64,000 nt of DNA, taken from the NCBI GenBank assembly GCA_902610255.1, contig CACLUX010000007.1, positions 1-64,000 of the forward strand, written 5' to 3'. This stretch comes from an uncultured Alphaproteobacteria bacterium. Lineage in GTDB: Bacteria; Pseudomonadota; Alphaproteobacteria; HIMB59. Every line of letters begins with the position of its first letter. The first letter of the stretch is position 1. The notes beneath the pieces are model-generated. The model was not told the DNA's origin. It was given only the letters and a program-made list of their open reading frames with translations, and did not search any database. Positions 43,021-51,861 of this stretch are shown here, piece after piece. Made by a program: the position numbers and the translations under genes.

Positions 43021-43842
43021 CTAGTAAGAGCTAGGATTATTATCTTTATCAGACTCATCGTGATTTTGATTAGTAAGCTCTTTAAATTTTCTTACATGAG
43101 CTGCTGCTGCGCCTGATAACAACCTTACATCATTAGTAATAGTAACAAGATCAAAACCCCATTCGGAAGCCTTGGCAGCGTATTCCGGAGTCCCACAATG
43201 AAGACATGCTACTTTTCCATGCTTATGAGCAATTTCTAAAATTTTCTTTTTAGATTCAATCATCTCAGGTTCTTTTCGATCAAACCCTGGTACTAATTTT
43301 CCTTGATTAAGTCCTATTGTTAAATCTGCTGTGCCAATATAAAGCCCATCAAGACCAGGAGTGGATGCTATGTCATCAAGATTATCAAATGCTTCTTGAG
43401 TTTCTATCATAGCTAAACAAAAAGTTCCCTCATTTGACTCGTAAAAATAATTTGAACTAACTGAAAAGTTAGCTCTCGTTGGACCAAAACTTCTTATACC
43501 CTCTGGTGGATATTTACAATCTTGAACAAGTTTTTGCGCTTGCTCTTTATTATTAATCATAGGGCATATTATTCCCAATGCTCCTGCATCCATGACTTTT
43601 GATATTACGGCGTGATCTAGTCCTGAAACTCTACAGATTGGAGTGACACCACTATTTCTAATACTTTGCAACATTGTAAACAAATCACTAAAGCCAATCA
43701 TCCCATGTTGATAGTCAATGGTCAGGGCGTCATAACCCTGCTCAGACATAATTTCAGCAGTAAAAGTATTGGGTATCGATAAAAAGCTATTAAGAACCAC
43801 CTCTTTTTTTTGCCATTTAGTTTTTACTTTATTTTCAATCAT
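43021..43842 (-). CDS. HpcH/HpaI-family class II aldolase
   Basis: 273-aa metal-dependent aldolase of the 2-keto-3-deoxy acid type, giving pyruvate plus an aldehyde. Seen: catalytic His in TIDYQHGMIGFSDL, Arg in VTPICRVSGLD, the metal-site Glu in LAMIETQEAFDNL, phosphate/pyruvate loop DGLYIGTADLTIGL, and a distal Asp. Transcribed after iolG (75-bp gap), so it may split a keto-deoxy acid derived from inositol or a similar polyol oxidation. Substrate is unknown. The N-terminus is short of a signal, so it is cytoplasmic. Confidence 0.85.
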   Translation of the reverse strand: MIENKVKTKWQKKEVVLNSFLSIPNTFTAEIMSEQGYDALTIDYQHGMIGFSDLFTMLQSIRNSGVTPICRVSGLDHAVISKVMDAGALGIICPMINNKEQAQKLVQDCKYPPEGIRSFGPTRANFSVSSNYFYESNEGTFCLAMIETQEAFDNLDDIASTPGLDGLYIGTADLTIGLNQGKLVPGFDRKEPEMIESKKKILEIAHKHGKVACLHCGTPEYAAKASEWGFDLVTITNDVRLLSGAAAAHVRKFKELTNQNHDESDKDNNPSSY

Positions 43843-43917
43843 TGAGTGTTAGATACCAAAATTATTTAAAAAAATAATTATAACAATTTTTTATTATTTA
43901 TGAATAAATGCATAAAT

Positions 43918-44922
43918 TTAATCAATATTCTCCATCCTCCCACTCTTGACAGATTTATAGGCAGTTTCGGCTAAGAGAAGAGCCCTTCTTCCGTCCTCAA
44001 AGCCAACAGATACTGGCTTCTTTTCCAAAATTGTTTCAACAAATGAGCTAATTGAATTCATATAAGACTCCTGGTATCTCTCAATAAAAAAGTTTAAATA
44101 GGGCTCACTCTTATCAACAAACTCTGAATTATATTTTTTCAATTCATGAGGCTTTCTATTTGCAGATATAACCATCCCTTTACTTCCAAACAACTCAACT
44201 CTCTGATCGTATCCATAAGTCGCTGATCTTGAGTTGTTTATGTGACATTGTTTCCCCGAGGCTGTTTCCATTATAATCATCAAGGTGTCACTATCATTTA
44301 ATTCAGATTTTATTTTTGGATTTATTAAAGCATTAGAAATTGCAAATACTTTAACTGGCTCTTCACCAAGCATAAAGCGGGCTAAATCAAAATCATGAAT
44401 TGTCATATCTCTGAATTGCCCACCAGACACTTTTAAATAATCCCAACTTGGTAAACCTGGATCTCTAGATGTAATCAAACATTGATGAAGTTCACCAATT
44501 TCACCATTAATAAAGGATTTTTTTGCAGCCTTGTGACCAGGATCAAATCTTCTATTAAAGCCTAGTTGGATGGGAACGTTATTGCCTTCAAGTCTTTTTG
44601 AAAACTCATCAACTTTTTTTATATCGAGGTCAATAGGTTTCTCACACAAAACAGGTTTTTTTGAAGCAACAGATCTTTCTATAAAATCAATATGTGTATT
44701 AGTTGGGGAAGCTATAAGAACAGCATCAATATCATTACTATTAAAAATATCGTCAACATTCTTGATAGCGACTACACTTAATTCATTTGATACTTTTGTT
44801 GCAAATTCATCATTTGGATCATATATGCATGCTAAATTTGTTTGTCCATGAAGTTGAATATTCTTAGCATGCATTTGGCCAATACGCCCACAGCCAATAA
44901 CTGCAATACTTACTTTTTTCAT
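43918..44922 (-). CDS. iolG: Inositol 2-dehydrogenase-like Gfo/Idh/MocA protein (copy 1)
   Basis: 334-aa NAD-dependent dehydrogenase. VIGCGRIGQMHAKNIQ (Rossmann), ASPTNTHIDFIE, CEKPIDLDI (Lys of EKP), GFNRRFDPGHKA, and MTIHDFDLARFMLGEE with the catalytic Asp/His are the IolG pattern; RVELFGSKGM and FIERYQESY also fit. Oxidises myo-inositol or an isomer to inosose. Divergent from iolE across a 116-bp region carrying two palindromes. A second copy is at 59205-60197, with shared motifs and clearly different sequence. Confidence 0.85.
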   Translation of the reverse strand: MKKVSIAVIGCGRIGQMHAKNIQLHGQTNLACIYDPNDEFATKVSNELSVVAIKNVDDIFNSNDIDAVLIASPTNTHIDFIERSVASKKPVLCEKPIDLDIKKVDEFSKRLEGNNVPIQLGFNRRFDPGHKAAKKSFINGEIGELHQCLITSRDPGLPSWDYLKVSGGQFRDMTIHDFDLARFMLGEEPVKVFAISNALINPKIKSELNDSDTLMIIMETASGKQCHINNSRSATYGYDQRVELFGSKGMVISANRKPHELKKYNSEFVDKSEPYLNFFIERYQESYMNSISSFVETILEKKPVSVGFEDGRRALLLAETAYKSVKSGRMENID

Positions 44923-44963
44923 ACCACAGAAGTATAGTATTCTTTATTTATTAAAAATAAAAA

Positions 44964-44982
44964 AAAATTCATTTTGAGTATA
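44964..44982. promoter_or_regulatory. TCA-N3-TGA element, iolG/iolE promoter region
   Basis: AAAATTCA-TTT-TGAGTATA. Core TTCA-N3-TGA agrees with the perfect palindromes at 54406 and 62060, outer arms are degenerate (5 of 8 symmetric). Candidate operator for the winged-helix/binding-protein fusion regulators. Confidence 0.45.
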
Positions 44983-44989
44983 ATTTAAG

Positions 44990-45006
44990 TATTCTTTAAA
45001 AGAATA
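44990..45006. promoter_or_regulatory. 17-bp perfect palindrome, iolE promoter side
   Basis: TATTCTTTAAAAGAATA is a perfect inverted repeat around a central A, 8 bp after the TCA-N3-TGA element and 33 bp before the iolE ATG. It is a different motif from that element and could bind a second factor; short RNA pairing is also possible. Confidence 0.4.
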
Positions 45007-45038
45007 ATTTATCTATAATGTTATAAGAAGAGGATTTT

Positions 45039-45947
45039 ATGAAAGCAAAATTGGGAATAGCACCTATAGCATGGTCCAATGATGATTTACCTGAGTTAGG
45101 AGGAGAGACTTCTTTGGATACTTGCCTTAGTGAATCTAAGCTTGCAGGATTTATAGGTGTTGAAACAGGTGGAAAATTTCCAAAAACCGCTGAAAAACTT
45201 GATCCAATTTTAAAAAATCACAAACTATACCTTGCCTCTGGATGGTATTCAGGAACTGTTTTAGATAATGACCTAGAAAATGAAAAAGATAAAGTTCTTC
45301 AACAACTTACTCTCTTCAGGGACTTAGGCGCAGCAGTTTTAGCATATGGAGAAACATCTGGAACTATCCAAAATGTTAGACATGCTCCTTTAAACACAAA
45401 AAGAAAAATACATAGTGAGGATTTTAAAGAATACGGTAGAAAATTAACACTATTTGCAGAATTTTGTGAAGATTTTGGTGTGCCAATTTCATTTCATCAC
45501 CATATGGGTACAGCCATTGAGACTGAGGAAGAACTAGATAAGTTAATGACTCATACTGGTGAAGCGGTAAAACTTTTGTTCGATACAGGTCACATGAATT
45601 TTGCTGGAGGTAATTCTCTTAATATCATAAACAAATACGCTAAAAGAATTAATCATGTACATACAAAAGATATTAGATCAGAAATAATTAGTAAATTAGA
45701 TAGAGATAAGGAGAGTTTTCTTGATGCTGTGTTAAAGGGTGCATTTACTGTTCCTGGAGATGGTTCCATAAATTTTGTAGAGGTAGTTGAGGCTTTAGCC
45801 AGAAACAATTACGAAGGTTGGTTTATAGTTGAAGCAGAACAAGACCCTGCAAAAGCCAATCCTCTGGAATATGCCAAAATTGGTTTTAATGAATTAGTTA
45901 ACTGTTTGAAATCATTTGATTACCAAATTTCTGATTATCAAGATTAA
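45039..45947 (+). CDS. iolE: Inosose dehydratase (2-keto-myo-inositol dehydratase)
   Basis: 302-aa TIM-barrel lyase of inositol catabolism; removes water from inosose. Family features: IAPIAWSNDDLPELGGE, LAGFIGVETGGKFP, LASGWYSGTVL, AYGETSGTIQ, SFHHHMGTAIET, LLFDTGHMNFAGG (metal Asp/His), and NHVHTKDIR. Length matches IolE (about 297-300). AGAGGAT precedes the ATG. No iolB, iolC, iolD or iolA is visible here, so the rest of the pathway is elsewhere or replaced. Confidence 0.9.
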   Translation: MKAKLGIAPIAWSNDDLPELGGETSLDTCLSESKLAGFIGVETGGKFPKTAEKLDPILKNHKLYLASGWYSGTVLDNDLENEKDKVLQQLTLFRDLGAAVLAYGETSGTIQNVRHAPLNTKRKIHSEDFKEYGRKLTLFAEFCEDFGVPISFHHHMGTAIETEEELDKLMTHTGEAVKLLFDTGHMNFAGGNSLNIINKYAKRINHVHTKDIRSEIISKLDRDKESFLDAVLKGAFTVPGDGSINFVEVVEALARNNYEGWFIVEAEQDPAKANPLEYAKIGFNELVNCLKSFDYQISDYQD

Positions 45948-45951
45948 TTAT

Positions 45952-47553
45952 CTAATTTTTGTTTTCACTTAAAATACTATCTGATCCTTTTTCAGCAATC
46001 ATAATTGTTGCTGCTTGAGTATTTCCTGAAATAATTTTAGGCATTATTGAGGCATCAATTACTCTTAAATTTTTGACCCCCCGAACTTTGAGTTCATTAT
46101 CAACAACACTATCTTTTTCAGATCCCATAAAACAAGTTCCAACACAGTGTAAAAGTGAGCCACCAATTTTCTGACAATATTCTTCAATTTCTTCATCAGT
46201 TTTAATTGTTGGACCAGGATTAATTTCCTCCATAATGTAGCTTTTTAAAGGATCTGTGTTACCAATTTTTCTTGCATATTTTACTCCGGCTACAATAGCG
46301 TCTCTATCCTCTTGAGACTCAAAAAAATTAAATTGAATAGCTGGGTGTTTAAGTGGATCAGGAGACTTTAGTTTTACAAATCCTCTTGATTGAGGTCTAC
46401 TATGTTCAGCTAAAACTGTAAAAGCAGAAAATGGTTTTGGTTCACCCAAATCCTCTCCAGTGCACCAAGCCATAAAAGAAATCATCATGTCTGGTGTTGC
46501 TTGTGTTGAGTTTGTCTTAATAAACGTATTAGCATAATTACCATTACTGGCAAAAGGGCCAGATTTAAACAAAAAATATTTAATTGCAGCGAATACCCGC
46601 CTTGTATTACTATGATAAAGATCATTTACTGTAATTGGTTTGTTGCATTTATATTCTGTAACAACACCAAAATGATCCTGTAACCTTTTTCCAACATAAG
46701 GAGAGTGATGTATAACTGGAATATCAAATTTTTGCAACTCCTGCGAGTCACCTATACCCGACAACATTAGTATTTGAGGACTATTGATAGTTCCACCACT
46801 AATTATAACTTCTTTATTTGCATTAAAATTAATTTTTTTTCCTTTAAAGATACACTCAACACCTTTAGCTGATTTGTCTTCAATATTAATTTTAATTACT
46901 TGAGTGTTTTTTTGAATTGACAAATATTTACTAAAATTATGATTTCTAAGAAAAGCCTGTGCTGGGCTCCATCTTTTATTATTTTTAGTAGTCACCTGAT
47001 AATAACCTGTACCCTCTTGAGTTTCTCCGTTAAAATCATTGTTATATGGTGACCCTAAATTATATGAGGACTCTATGAAAGCATCTGCTAGCTCATCTCT
47101 TGAAGGTAGGTCTGATACCCAAAGCGGCCCGTCAATACCGTGATAATAACTTTCACCTCTTACCTGATTTTGACTTTTTTTAAAATAAGGTAGAACACTA
47201 TCAAAACCCCAACCATTACATCCAGCTGACTCCCATGCATCAAAATCCTCAGGTTGTCCACGCACATAAATCATTCCATTTATTGAACCAGTGCCGCCAA
47301 GAACCTTACCTCTTGGTTGATAGGATTTGCGATTATTTAGAAATGGTTCTGGTTCTCCCTCATAACACCAATTAATTTTTTTATCTTTAAATAATTTTCC
47401 ATAGCCCATAGGTATATGAATATAGGGATTGGTATCTGAAGAACCTGCTTCAATTAAAAGAACTCTAAATTGTTGTTCTATTAATCTTCGTGCTACAACA
47501 CATCCAGCTGATCCAGCACCAACTACGATATAATCATAAGAACTATTATTCAA
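45952..47553 (-). CDS. GMC family oxidoreductase (choline-dehydrogenase-like)
   Basis: 533-aa flavoprotein alcohol dehydrogenase. FAD motif YIVVGAGSAGCVVARRL, GMC signature 1 RGKVLGGTGSINGMIYVRG, signature 2 GGTINSPQILMLSGIG, active-site His in LLHCVGTCFMG and Asn in ISGNTQAATIMIAEKG. Related to BetA but sits last in the transporter 4 operon (7 bp after the ATPase), so a sugar or polyol alcohol is more likely than choline. No signal peptide. Confidence 0.88.
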   Translation of the reverse strand: MNNSSYDYIVVGAGSAGCVVARRLIEQQFRVLLIEAGSSDTNPYIHIPMGYGKLFKDKKINWCYEGEPEPFLNNRKSYQPRGKVLGGTGSINGMIYVRGQPEDFDAWESAGCNGWGFDSVLPYFKKSQNQVRGESYYHGIDGPLWVSDLPSRDELADAFIESSYNLGSPYNNDFNGETQEGTGYYQVTTKNNKRWSPAQAFLRNHNFSKYLSIQKNTQVIKINIEDKSAKGVECIFKGKKINFNANKEVIISGGTINSPQILMLSGIGDSQELQKFDIPVIHHSPYVGKRLQDHFGVVTEYKCNKPITVNDLYHSNTRRVFAAIKYFLFKSGPFASNGNYANTFIKTNSTQATPDMMISFMAWCTGEDLGEPKPFSAFTVLAEHSRPQSRGFVKLKSPDPLKHPAIQFNFFESQEDRDAIVAGVKYARKIGNTDPLKSYIMEEINPGPTIKTDEEIEEYCQKIGGSLLHCVGTCFMGSEKDSVVDNELKVRGVKNLRVIDASIMPKIISGNTQAATIMIAEKGSDSILSENKN

Positions 47554-47560
47554 TTTACTT

Positions 47561-48319
47561 TTAGTCTTCTAAAGACGGAAGTTCTTTCCCTCCCGCCATA
47601 AGATTTTGAAGTTTATCTGGAGAAACTTCATTTTTGTTAGCTGTAGCAATAGTTTTACCTCTATCTAATACTGTAAATCTGTCTCCAACTGAATAGGCAT
47701 GCCTAACATTATGAGTAATAAATACAACAGCTATGCCTTTAGTCCTCATTTTATCAATTGTATCTAAAACATTTGCTGTTTGTTTAACACCAAGTGCAGA
47801 AGTAGGTTCATCCAAAATTAAAACTTTTGCGCCAAAATAGACAGCTCTGGCTATGGCAACAGTTTGCCTTTCACCTCCAGATAAAGTTCCTACTGCTTGT
47901 TCAGGTGATCTAAGTAAAATTTGAAATTTTGACATTTCGTCCTCAGTAATTTTATTTGCAGTTTCATGATCAAATAATTTTACTGGCCAACCCTTAGTGG
48001 GTTCATTGCCAAGAAAAAAATTCCTACTCACAGACATTAAAGGTATCATTCCTAAATCTTGATATACTGTAGCTATTCCTTTAGAAATAGCATCATGTGG
48101 TGAGTTAAAAGTAACTTTTTCACCCTGAAAATAAATTTCACCTGAACTTGGAGGGTGAACCCCTGACATAGTTTTGATGAAAGTTGATTTTCCAGCGCCA
48201 TTATCTCCAAGTAAGCAGTGACACTCTCCAGGATTAACATCAAAAGATACACCTTCCAATGCAATTACGCTTCCAAAGTTCTTTTTGATATTATCTAATT
48301 TTATAATTGGCTCACTCAT
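47561..48319 (-). CDS. Sugar ABC transporter ATP-binding protein, transporter 4
   Basis: 252-aa single NBD. Walker [16 protein letters not shown]-loop [13 protein letters not shown], signature [21 protein letters not shown], Walker [14 protein letters not shown], switch [13 protein letters not shown]. Close paralogue of the transporter 3 ATPase (shared [12 protein letters not shown]-type and NFFLGNE segments). It follows the permease by 5 bp. Confidence 0.92.
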   Translation of the reverse strand: MSEPIIKLDNIKKNFGSVIALEGVSFDVNPGECHCLLGDNGAGKSTFIKTMSGVHPPSSGEIYFQGEKVTFNSPHDAISKGIATVYQDLGMIPLMSVSRNFFLGNEPTKGWPVKLFDHETANKITEDEMSKFQILLRSPEQAVGTLSGGERQTVAIARAVYFGAKVLILDEPTSALGVKQTANVLDTIDKMRTKGIAVVFITHNVRHAYSVGDRFTVLDRGKTIATANKNEVSPDKLQNLMAGGKELPSLED

Positions 48320-48324
48320 TTAAT

Positions 48325-49434
48325 CTAATCTCCAGTGCCAACTATTAACCTTCTAATGTAAGTATTTGTGATAACAGCAACTAATAGTAGTCCTCCTAAA
48401 AAAACTCTAAAAAGTGAAGCTTCAGCACCGGAGAAAAATAAGCCTTGCTGAACAACTCCAAACATTATAGCTCCCAAACCAGCACCTATAACTGAACCAT
48501 AACCTCCCGTTAGTAAAGCACCTCCAATAACAACACAAATGATTGCTTCAAACTCCTTTAAAAGCCCTCTGTCAGCTCCAGCAGATCCAAATTCCGTAAC
48601 CTGGCACATTGCAAAGGTACATGCACAGAAAGCAGTAAACATAAATAGTAAAATTTTTACTCTATTAACTGGGACACCAGCATATTTTGCTGCACTGGCG
48701 TCACCTCCAGCAGCATAGATCCAATTACCAAATCTAGTTCTAGTTAAAAGCCAATGACCAAAAATAACCAAACCTATCGCCCACAAAATTAAGTTTGGTA
48801 CACCGCTTACCACAGGTTGACCCTCAAAAACTCCTCTTTTAAAAACTTCAATCCAGCCCTTATCTCCCATCCATTGAAATAGACCTGTAAGAACCTCTCC
48901 ACCAAAAATTGGGGCTAACCAATCAGCATCAGCTAAAGGCTTCATCCCACTTAAAATTGTTTTACTGGTGGTAGTTACTGACATAAAAATTGTTAGACCT
49001 CTTAGAATATACAAAAAAGCTAACGTAACGATAAAGCTTGGTAATTTGGTTTTAATAACAATAAATCCATTAACCCCACCAAGAGCAATAGATAAAATAT
49101 ATGCCAATATAATTGACTGCCAAACTGGCAAACCAAAATGTATAGATCCTATTGCAAGAACCATTCCTGAAAATCCAATCATGGAGCCTACAGATAAATC
49201 AAATTCTCCGGCAATCATTAGTAAGCAAGCCCCCACAGCTATAATTGCAAATTGAGCTGAAACTACAGTCCAGTTTCTTATACCATCAGGATTAAACATC
49301 CCATTATCTGAGGCTATTAAAAGAAAAAAAATAATAACTAAAATAACACCGCATATAGAACCAAATTCAGGACGCACAAGCGTCTTCTGAAAAAAACCTA
49401 TATTTCTTATTCTCTCATCTATTTTATTTTGCAT
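48325..49434 (-). CDS. Sugar ABC transporter permease, transporter 4
   Basis: 369-aa BPD_transp_2 membrane protein: IAGEFDLSVGSMIGFSGM, LPSFIVTLAFLYILRGL, AAGGDASAAKYAGVPVNRVK, CVVIGGALLTGGYGSVIG. Same overall order as the transporter 3 permease but without its extra hydrophilic block. No Shine-Dalgarno; TACAAA lies 6 nt before the ATG, downstream of the hairpin that follows the binding-protein gene. Confidence 0.9.
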   Translation of the reverse strand: MQNKIDERIRNIGFFQKTLVRPEFGSICGVILVIIFFLLIASDNGMFNPDGIRNWTVVSAQFAIIAVGACLLMIAGEFDLSVGSMIGFSGMVLAIGSIHFGLPVWQSIILAYILSIALGGVNGFIVIKTKLPSFIVTLAFLYILRGLTIFMSVTTTSKTILSGMKPLADADWLAPIFGGEVLTGLFQWMGDKGWIEVFKRGVFEGQPVVSGVPNLILWAIGLVIFGHWLLTRTRFGNWIYAAGGDASAAKYAGVPVNRVKILLFMFTAFCACTFAMCQVTEFGSAGADRGLLKEFEAIICVVIGGALLTGGYGSVIGAGLGAIMFGVVQQGLFFSGAEASLFRVFLGGLLLVAVITNTYIRRLIVGTGD

Positions 49435-49456
49435 ATCTAATTTGTACCATTTTTAA

Positions 49457-49485
49457 AAAAGAGGGTTTATAAAAAACCCTCTTTT
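49457..49485 (-). terminator. Strong hairpin after transporter 4 binding-protein gene
   Basis: AAAAGAGGGTTT and AAACCCTCTTTT form a 12-bp stem with 5-nt loop in the 84-bp gap between binding-protein and permease genes; on the minus strand a T run follows. Same placement as the hairpins in the frc and other operons. Confidence 0.8.
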
Positions 49486-49518
49486 GATGTTAATAATAGG
49501 AGATAATTCAGAAAAAAA

Positions 49519-50469
49519 TTATCTAAAAGTACCAGCTAAGGACTCAACTAATCCAATATTATCCTTTGTAGTGAAACCAGGACCTGAATTAATGTGATGA
49601 GGCACAGTTACACCATATCTAATATGATTAGTCATTAGGTTAGCAGCTAAATACCCTTGAAAAAATTGCTGTTGATCAATTGACCATTGCAAAACACCGC
49701 TCTTAAGAGCAACGATCATTTCATCAGAAAGCTCAAAAGATCCATAGTAAATATCTCCAGCAAGACCAAGCTCTTCAAGAGCTTGAAGGGTTGGATTACC
49801 ACCGTTAGGACCTAAAGTTAAGATAGATGGAGTGTCTGGGTGAGCTTTTAAATAAGCAAAAACTCTGTTCTTAGCTTCAACAGGGTCTCCACCAATATCA
49901 ACCATTCTATCTCCAAGTTCTATCCCAAGACCTGCAGCATAACCAGCACACCTATCAGTTAAAGGTATGTTACCCATTTGATGATTGAAACAAACAAAAT
50001 CTGTAACACCATCTGCTTTAGCCATCACACCAGCTTGTCTTCCTGCCTCAAATTCCGGCTGACCAATATGCAGCATTGCACCCATAGATTCGGATTGTTC
50101 TTGTGTGCCAGAGTTAACTGTAATAACAGGCATCCCTGAGTCAACAGCTCCTGTAATTGCAGCCTTCAAAGCATCATAGTCACCTATTGTAACTATCATA
50201 CCGTCGTAATCTGCGGCTGCAGCTTGCTCAACTATTCTAGCCATATCTGCAGAGTCACCAGTTGGTGGGTTTCTTACATCAACAGTAATCCCCATTTCTT
50301 TTTCAGCTTGTTTAAGAGTATTTTTAATTGTGTTCCACCAAAAATCTTCATCACCTGAATGGTAAATAAACACTAACTTTTCTCCCTCAGCTTTAGCGGT
50401 TGCCGTAAGGGTAAACAAAGCAGATAAAGAAACGAAAAAAATAGTTAAAAGTTTAATTATTGATTTCAT
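49519..50469 (-). CDS. Sugar ABC transporter substrate-binding protein, transporter 4
   Basis: 316-aa periplasmic protein, signal peptide MKSIIKLLTIFFVSLSALF..., cleaved near AKAEG. Type I fold: FIYHSGDEDFWWNTIKNTL, DYDGMIVTIGDYDALKAAI, GMPVITVNSGTQEQ, GAMLHIGQPEFEAGRQAG, QWSIDQQQFFQGYLAANL. I prefer the ATG at 50469 because GGGAGG ends 7 nt before it; an in-frame ATG at 50475 leaves a single base. Paralogue of the transporter 3 protein. Given IolG, IolE and GMC genes near by, inositol or a related cyclitol/sugar is a plausible ligand (inference). Confidence 0.87.
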   Translation of the reverse strand: MKSIIKLLTIFFVSLSALFTLTATAKAEGEKLVFIYHSGDEDFWWNTIKNTLKQAEKEMGITVDVRNPPTGDSADMARIVEQAAAADYDGMIVTIGDYDALKAAITGAVDSGMPVITVNSGTQEQSESMGAMLHIGQPEFEAGRQAGVMAKADGVTDFVCFNHQMGNIPLTDRCAGYAAGLGIELGDRMVDIGGDPVEAKNRVFAYLKAHPDTPSILTLGPNGGNPTLQALEELGLAGDIYYGSFELSDEMIVALKSGVLQWSIDQQQFFQGYLAANLMTNHIRYGVTVPHHINSGPGFTTKDNIGLVESLAGTFR

Positions 50470-50476
50470 GTCCATT

Positions 50477-50482
50477 CCTCCC
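50477..50482 (-). promoter_or_regulatory. Ribosome-binding site choosing between two ATG codons
   Basis: GGGAGG on the minus strand is 7 nt from ATG 50469 and 1 nt from ATG 50475. Standard spacing favours the inner ATG, which removes two residues (Met-Asp) from the signal peptide. Confidence 0.6.
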
Positions 50483-50537
50483 TATTTGGAATTTAATATA
50501 CAAGGGTAACAAATATAATTATATTAATTACAAAAAA

Positions 50538-50556
50538 AAATCTCATTTTGATATTT
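50538..50556. promoter_or_regulatory. TCA-N3-TGA element, transporter 4 promoter region
   Basis: AAATCTCA-TTT-TGATATTT, a 19-bp inverted repeat with one mismatched pair (7 of 8). Located 69 bp upstream of the binding-protein ATG and 70 bp past the end of the Gfo/Idh gene. Same core as the other elements of this region. Confidence 0.5.
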
Positions 50557-50625
50557 TTAAAAAATTAAGGAAATCTCTCTTAAATTTAAAAAAAAGCTTG
50601 AAAATAATAATGCAATTTTATTAAT

Positions 50626-51738
50626 TTAAACAGTTATCCACACTCTCTCTCTAGAAGACCTCTTAATCGCCTCAAGTGTTTTTTGTATTTCATAAGCTTC
50701 ATCAAAACCTGGCTTAGCTTTTTGTTTTTTTTCGTAACATTCTATTAAGTGAGCAGACTCAATTATTTTTAAATCATTAAATCCAAGTTGGTGACCTGGA
50801 GCAGGGCAGAAATTTCCATATGGATAGTGTTCAGGCCCTGCTTCTATTTTAGAGAAACCTTGAAGTTTTTGAGAATTTTTAGTTGAAAATAATTGAAGTT
50901 CATTAAGTCTTTCATAGCTAAATTTTATTGAACCTTTTGAACCAATTATCTCATATGATAAATTCATTTTTTGACCGGTAGAAATCCAGCACGCCTCAAA
51001 ACTTCCAGTTACACCTGATTTAAATTTTCCCATGAAAACAGTTCTATCGTCAATATAAACTTTTTTTAAAATCTTATTATCTTTCCTTTTTAGTATATGT
51101 GTTTCTTGTTGCCCAATAACCTCAACTATGGGACCTAATAGATATCTAGCTATAGAAAGAATATGACTACCTATATCATTCAAAGCGCCACCACCGTCTA
51201 CACTAGTTCTAAAAGAATGTGGCACCTTTTTCCCCATATAATTTTCAGCATGAATTCCCCTAAAACCCCAAATTTCTCCAATTTCACCTGACTTTATTAT
51301 TTCTTTAGCTAGTGCAATCATTGGGCTTCTCAAAAAATTATAACCAACTAAAGTAAGACTATTTTTCTTTTTAGAAGCAATCAGCATTCTTTTTGCAGAT
51401 TTTAAATCATGGGAGAGAGGTTTTTCACAATAAACTATTTTATTTAAATTTATTGCTCTAATGGCCATAGTCTCATGAAGAACATTTGGTGAAGTAATAG
51501 AAACCAAATCAATATCGGGGTTATCAACTAATTCTTTCCAATCACCAGTTGAATTAATAAATCCCAAATCATTTTTTGCTTTTATTGCAGTTTTTTCATT
51601 GACATCAGCAACTGTATGAAGCAATGGCTTCAAAGAGAGATTATTAAAAAAGCTTGAGACATTCCTAAAAGCATTAGCATGGGCCCTACCCATGAAACCT
51701 GAGCCAATTAAGCCAATATTTAATCTATTTTTTTTCAT
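50626..51738 (-). CDS. Gfo/Idh/MocA family oxidoreductase
   Basis: 370-aa NAD(P)-dependent sugar oxidoreductase. LIGSGFMGRAHANAFR, ITSPNVLHETMAIRA, YCEKPLSHDL, LVGYNFLRSPMIALAKEII, and GGGALNDIGSHILSIARYLLG with catalytic Asp/His. Length and the C-terminal YPYGNFCPAPGHQLGFNDLK segment match sugar/inositol dehydrogenase-like branches acting on glycosides or amino sugars, not IolG. Lies upstream of transporter 4 on the same strand, and divergent from an SDR gene. Substrate unknown. Confidence 0.85.
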   Translation of the reverse strand: MKKNRLNIGLIGSGFMGRAHANAFRNVSSFFNNLSLKPLLHTVADVNEKTAIKAKNDLGFINSTGDWKELVDNPDIDLVSITSPNVLHETMAIRAINLNKIVYCEKPLSHDLKSAKRMLIASKKKNSLTLVGYNFLRSPMIALAKEIIKSGEIGEIWGFRGIHAENYMGKKVPHSFRTSVDGGGALNDIGSHILSIARYLLGPIVEVIGQQETHILKRKDNKILKKVYIDDRTVFMGKFKSGVTGSFEACWISTGQKMNLSYEIIGSKGSIKFSYERLNELQLFSTKNSQKLQGFSKIEAGPEHYPYGNFCPAPGHQLGFNDLKIIESAHLIECYEKKQKAKPGFDEAYEIQKTLEAIKRSSRERVWITV

Positions 51739-51791
51739 TTATCATAATAAAACTAATTAACTTATTTTTAACAACAACTAAATCAGAAATA

Positions 51792-51810
51792 ATATTCAAT
51801 ATGAACTTTT
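51792..51810. promoter_or_regulatory. TCA-N3-TGA element, Gfo/Idh-SDR divergent region
   Basis: AATATTCA-ATA-TGAACTTT; the left arm is identical to that of the perfect palindromes and 6 of 8 pairs are symmetric. It is 53 bp from the Gfo/Idh start and 51 bp from the SDR start, a position that could control both. Confidence 0.55.
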
Positions 51811-51861
51811 TAACAAATTAATTCTGTTGAAATAATATGATGAAGTTGTTTAACTTAAACT

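Noticed and set aside
43865-43885. AT-only inverted repeat AATTATTT/AAATAATT after iolG
   Set aside because: No GC pairs and no T run placed for termination; too weak in AT-rich DNA to call.
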